Shown here piece after piece: positions 61,101-64,000 of a DNA stretch of 64,000 nucleotides. This DNA is from Sarcocystis neurona. Its lineage: Eukaryota; Apicomplexa; Conoidasida; Eucoccidiorida; Sarcocystidae. Position 1 is the first letter of the stretch; each line of letters starts with the position of its first letter. The stretch lies in assembly GCA_000727475.1 (NCBI GenBank), contig KL647292.1:1763186-1827185 (forward strand). The letters run 5' to 3'. The notes beneath the pieces are model-generated. The model was not told where the DNA came from. It did no database searches and was given only the letters and a program-made list of their open reading frames with translations. The position numbers and the translations under genes were made by a program.

Positions 61101-64000
61101 CTCTGTACCCTCTGTCATCGCTCATGTATATTGCAGTCATCTGTGAGTTTTTCACTTGATTTCCTATGCGACTTGCCCGAAGCGCGAGAAACTCTTACGT
61201 CGATCATCCGCGCCAAAGCCTCTCCGTCCACACATATATACGTATATATAGACAAACAGAGCAATATCGACAGAAACAAAGAGATACCCAGATTTATACA
61301 TACATATATATATATATACATGTATGTATGAGTGAGCCGTCGGCGACATGCACATGTCTCTACGTATACATACGTATTTCTCAAGAGGAACGTGGCCCCC
61401 GCGACTGAAGCAGCTGCCCACCTATTCTGACTTATATATTTGCACCCGTTCACACAAACATATTTATATATTTACAGGAATGTTCACGTGCATATATTAC
61501 TTCCGCACACGCGACAGCTCAGAGAGAGACGTATAAACAAACACGGACTCCCAGATATATGCGTATACATATATATATATATTCATACATAAGAAGGCGC
61601 AAGTTTATCATATATACCTCTCCCGCCCACCCATATATGCATGTGTACATGTACACACCCATACAAATGTACGCAGGTAACGAACACTACCTTTGCTGCA
61701 GTGAAGAAGACGGAAGGCAGAAAGATACACACACATACCCACACACACACGCATACAGACATACATCGCTGGGCGCGCCTCAGCACATACACGCATACAC
61801 AGACACACGGAGATACACCTGAAATTTATTTATATGTAAGTAGGTATATCTACACAGACGCAGCGCCTGTCTACTTCCACACAGGTGGTTGCAGAGACTG
61901 ATACGGGGAAGGATCTACGAAGAGAGAGATGCGAAACGGGAACAGCTGACAGATACACACAACGAGGACAGCGCAGTCTTTTCACATATTTGTGTACACA
62001 CATATACGCACATGCATGTACTCAATGAGATCCACAAGGAGAAACGAGAAACAAACACGTAGGGCGGCGGTAACAACAGGTGCAGTGACTTACCACAAGA
62101 AAGTATCTAGTACACACATATGTCTACACATACATATATATATATATATGTATGGATGTACCTTTGTGTGTAGGTGTCTACGTAGGTCCAGGAGAAGGGA
62201 AGAAACGCGTAGGGTGACGGAAACGACACTTTTAGTAATTCAAATCGTTAAGGAGCTTCTAGCTCACACACACGTGTATACTTATATATCTACCGAGAGA
62301 AAAGAAGCACGTCCGGACGGCGGAGAGGAGCCTTCGAGTGACCTGACGTTGACTTTTTAGTACACATCCATACACGAATACATTTGTACAGATTTATGAA
62401 GAGAAAAGAAACATGTAGGGCGACAGACACGACAACTGCTGAGATTTGACGTTAAGGAGTGCCTAAATTTCTTCTGCCAAAAACCGACTACTTCTGCGTG
62501 CGAGGTGGTGAGGGCTCGACCGTGCACCTGCCACGGCGTCGACGACGTGCAGGACGCGCGTGGCCAGACACACATGCATTTCTCTCCAGATGAGACGAGA
62601 CAAAAAAGTCAAGAAGAAACGTAAACCTCTTCTTGCCTAGAAAATAGGCGTGCAACTGAAAACACTACCACCGCCCGGAGGACAAACACGAGAAGGGAGA
62701 AAGCTTCGCGTTTCCTGACGCCGATTCTCTTCCCACAAGTACCGCGCCACACACACACACATACCTACATCTACACATATATATACATATATGTTTCTAT
62801 ATTTATATATGAAGAGGAACATTCTAGACAGGTGCAACGACCACACAAACATAGAGCAAGGGAGACTTTCTTCCATAATGAAGTGGGAGAAGTGCTTGTA
62901 ATACATACATGTATACATACACATAGAGAGAGGTAGTCATTCATACGTATACACATATGCATAGACATATATATACATATAGAAGGAGACGGAGAGAAAG
63001 AGACAGAGAGAGAAAAAAACGTACGCCTACAATGAAGTAGAACAGCTGCTTGTAAGGTATATATATATACATACAAATATATATATATATCCACAGACAC
63101 ATAGAGTGTGAGATAACGACAGACGGTTGAAGACTCACGTGTACGCAGAAGATTTACGCACACGCAGCCGTCCACAGATCGCACACAGACGTGCAGGGCG
63201 GAGACTTGTAAGACGCGGCGAGGCCGTCTTTTCTGCGGGGAAGCGCGCGCCGCAAGGCGGCAGGAGGACGCGCGTGGGCGTACCAGGTATTATTTTCATC
63301 TAGACGTTCCTGTTCTGAGAAGAGACGCAGGCAGTCGGATATATCGACGCTGGGCGGCGCCACCAGCGCTCCCATGTGACTCACACTTTCTAGCTCTCCG
63401 TATTTCTCGCTGTCTGTCAGAGCCGAAAGATCTGCGTATATCACCGCGAGCTGTCCACAGGCAAACCGCCAGACGCAGAGAAACACACAAACGCGCTGGG
63501 AGACAGCAGATGCACGGAGACAACAGACGCCCGGAGACAACAGACGCCCGGAGACAGGAGACACCGGGAGACGAGAGCCGCAGGGAGACAACAGACGCAG
63601 AATGACGAAGAGTCATAAATATATAAATATATATATATATGTGTATGTATCTATCCATATCCATATCTCTCTAAATGTATGAGACAGAAAGTCTAATCTT
63701 TTCCACATATACACACACACACACATGACGAGGGTCGTTTTTCACTACCGCGCCGGCCGCGCGTCGCTCTTGCCAGAGACGGCCGTCGAAGAAAACGAAG
63801 TTAGGGAGAACATCCGACCGACACACAGCGACAGAAAAAGAGACGTCGCTGCGGCCGTATGTGTGCGACTCAACACCAAGAGAGTGAAAAACGGAGCATA
63901 GGAACTACCTATCCTACAAACAAAAACTCACTCTCCCGCCTGTGGCCCTCCCGTTTTTAAACTGGCGTCCTGCTGCTGTAGGTACTGCTGCTGCTGTCGC
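55190..64000 (-). CDS. Ubiquitin-specific protease (USP), C-terminal half, 5' part outside the window
   Basis: Cysteine deubiquitinase of the USP/UCH family, resembling the USP4/11/15 (yeast Ubp12) group. Minus-strand exons: 64000-63932 (partial, Gln-rich), 63848-63749, 63450-63284, 60561-60457, 59389-59340, 58514-58447, 56786-56686, 55994-55954 and 55269-55190 (TAA). All eight visible junctions keep phase. Motifs in order: [38 protein letters not shown] (zinc-type CxxC and the QA-KK-LW box), [54 protein letters not shown] (catalytic His box), WYEFNDSWI and [15 protein letters not shown] at the end of the fold. The catalytic Cys box must lie to the right of the window. The protein stops about 12 residues after the fold, with no C-terminal extension. 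Introns carry TA and CA microsatellites. Confidence 0.92.
58120..58193. repeat. TA microsatellites in USP intron
   Basis: Two TA runs (about 58123-58138 and 58170-58192) in the intron between USP exons 58514-58447 and 56786-56686. Further TA/CA runs lie at about 58748-58770, 58920-58945 and 58985-59003 in the intron upstream. Confidence 0.9.

Overview
The window is nuclear DNA of a eukaryote, most likely an eimeriid coccidian (Apicomplexa: Eimeria, Cyclospora or a close relative; species not resolved). Four things point there. Genes are cut into many short exons by GT-AG introns. CAG/CTG trinucleotide tracts read as Gln, Ala or Ser runs. Introns and intergenic DNA are loaded with TA, TACA and CA microsatellites. 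One gene has the LCCL/SRCR/PLAT/pentraxin architecture of the apicomplexan SR1/PxSR (CCp3/LAP1) surface proteins. There are no operons, ribosome-binding sites or bacterial-type genes.

Layout. (1) 1-2.93 kb, minus strand: a CTD/NIF-type (FCP1-homology) protein phosphatase, running off the left edge. (2) 2.93-10.68 kb: AT-richer DNA with only weak exon candidates. (3) 10.68-24.53 kb, minus strand: several good exons of an unrecognised Ala/Gln-rich protein, embedded in long introns full of CAG tracts, TA/CA microsatellites and a triplicated segment. (4) 24.5-29.9 kb: a CTG-rich block and unassigned sequence. (5) 29.94-37.33 kb, plus strand: a giant RluA-family pseudouridine synthase in three phase-compatible exons, with an atypical catalytic motif. 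(6) 38.61-40.65 kb, minus strand: an intronless RCC1-repeat protein. (7) 41.71-53.95 kb, plus strand: the SR1/PxSR-like gene, about 32 exons, including a predicted 8-nt micro-exon and two GC-AG introns. (8) 55.19-64.0 kb, minus strand: the C-terminal half of a ubiquitin-specific protease, running off the right edge.

How the genes relate. They are unrelated housekeeping or stage-specific genes: phosphatase signalling, RNA modification, RCC1-type scaffold/exchange function, a secreted adhesive protein and deubiquitination. The RluA and RCC1 genes converge, RCC1 and SR1 diverge across about 1.06 kb, and SR1 and the USP converge across about 1.24 kb with a strong hairpin in between. Exon limits were read by eye from splice-site consensus, codon phase and protein-family motifs; no alignment was run. 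The phosphatase, SR1 and USP models are internally phase-consistent at nearly every junction.
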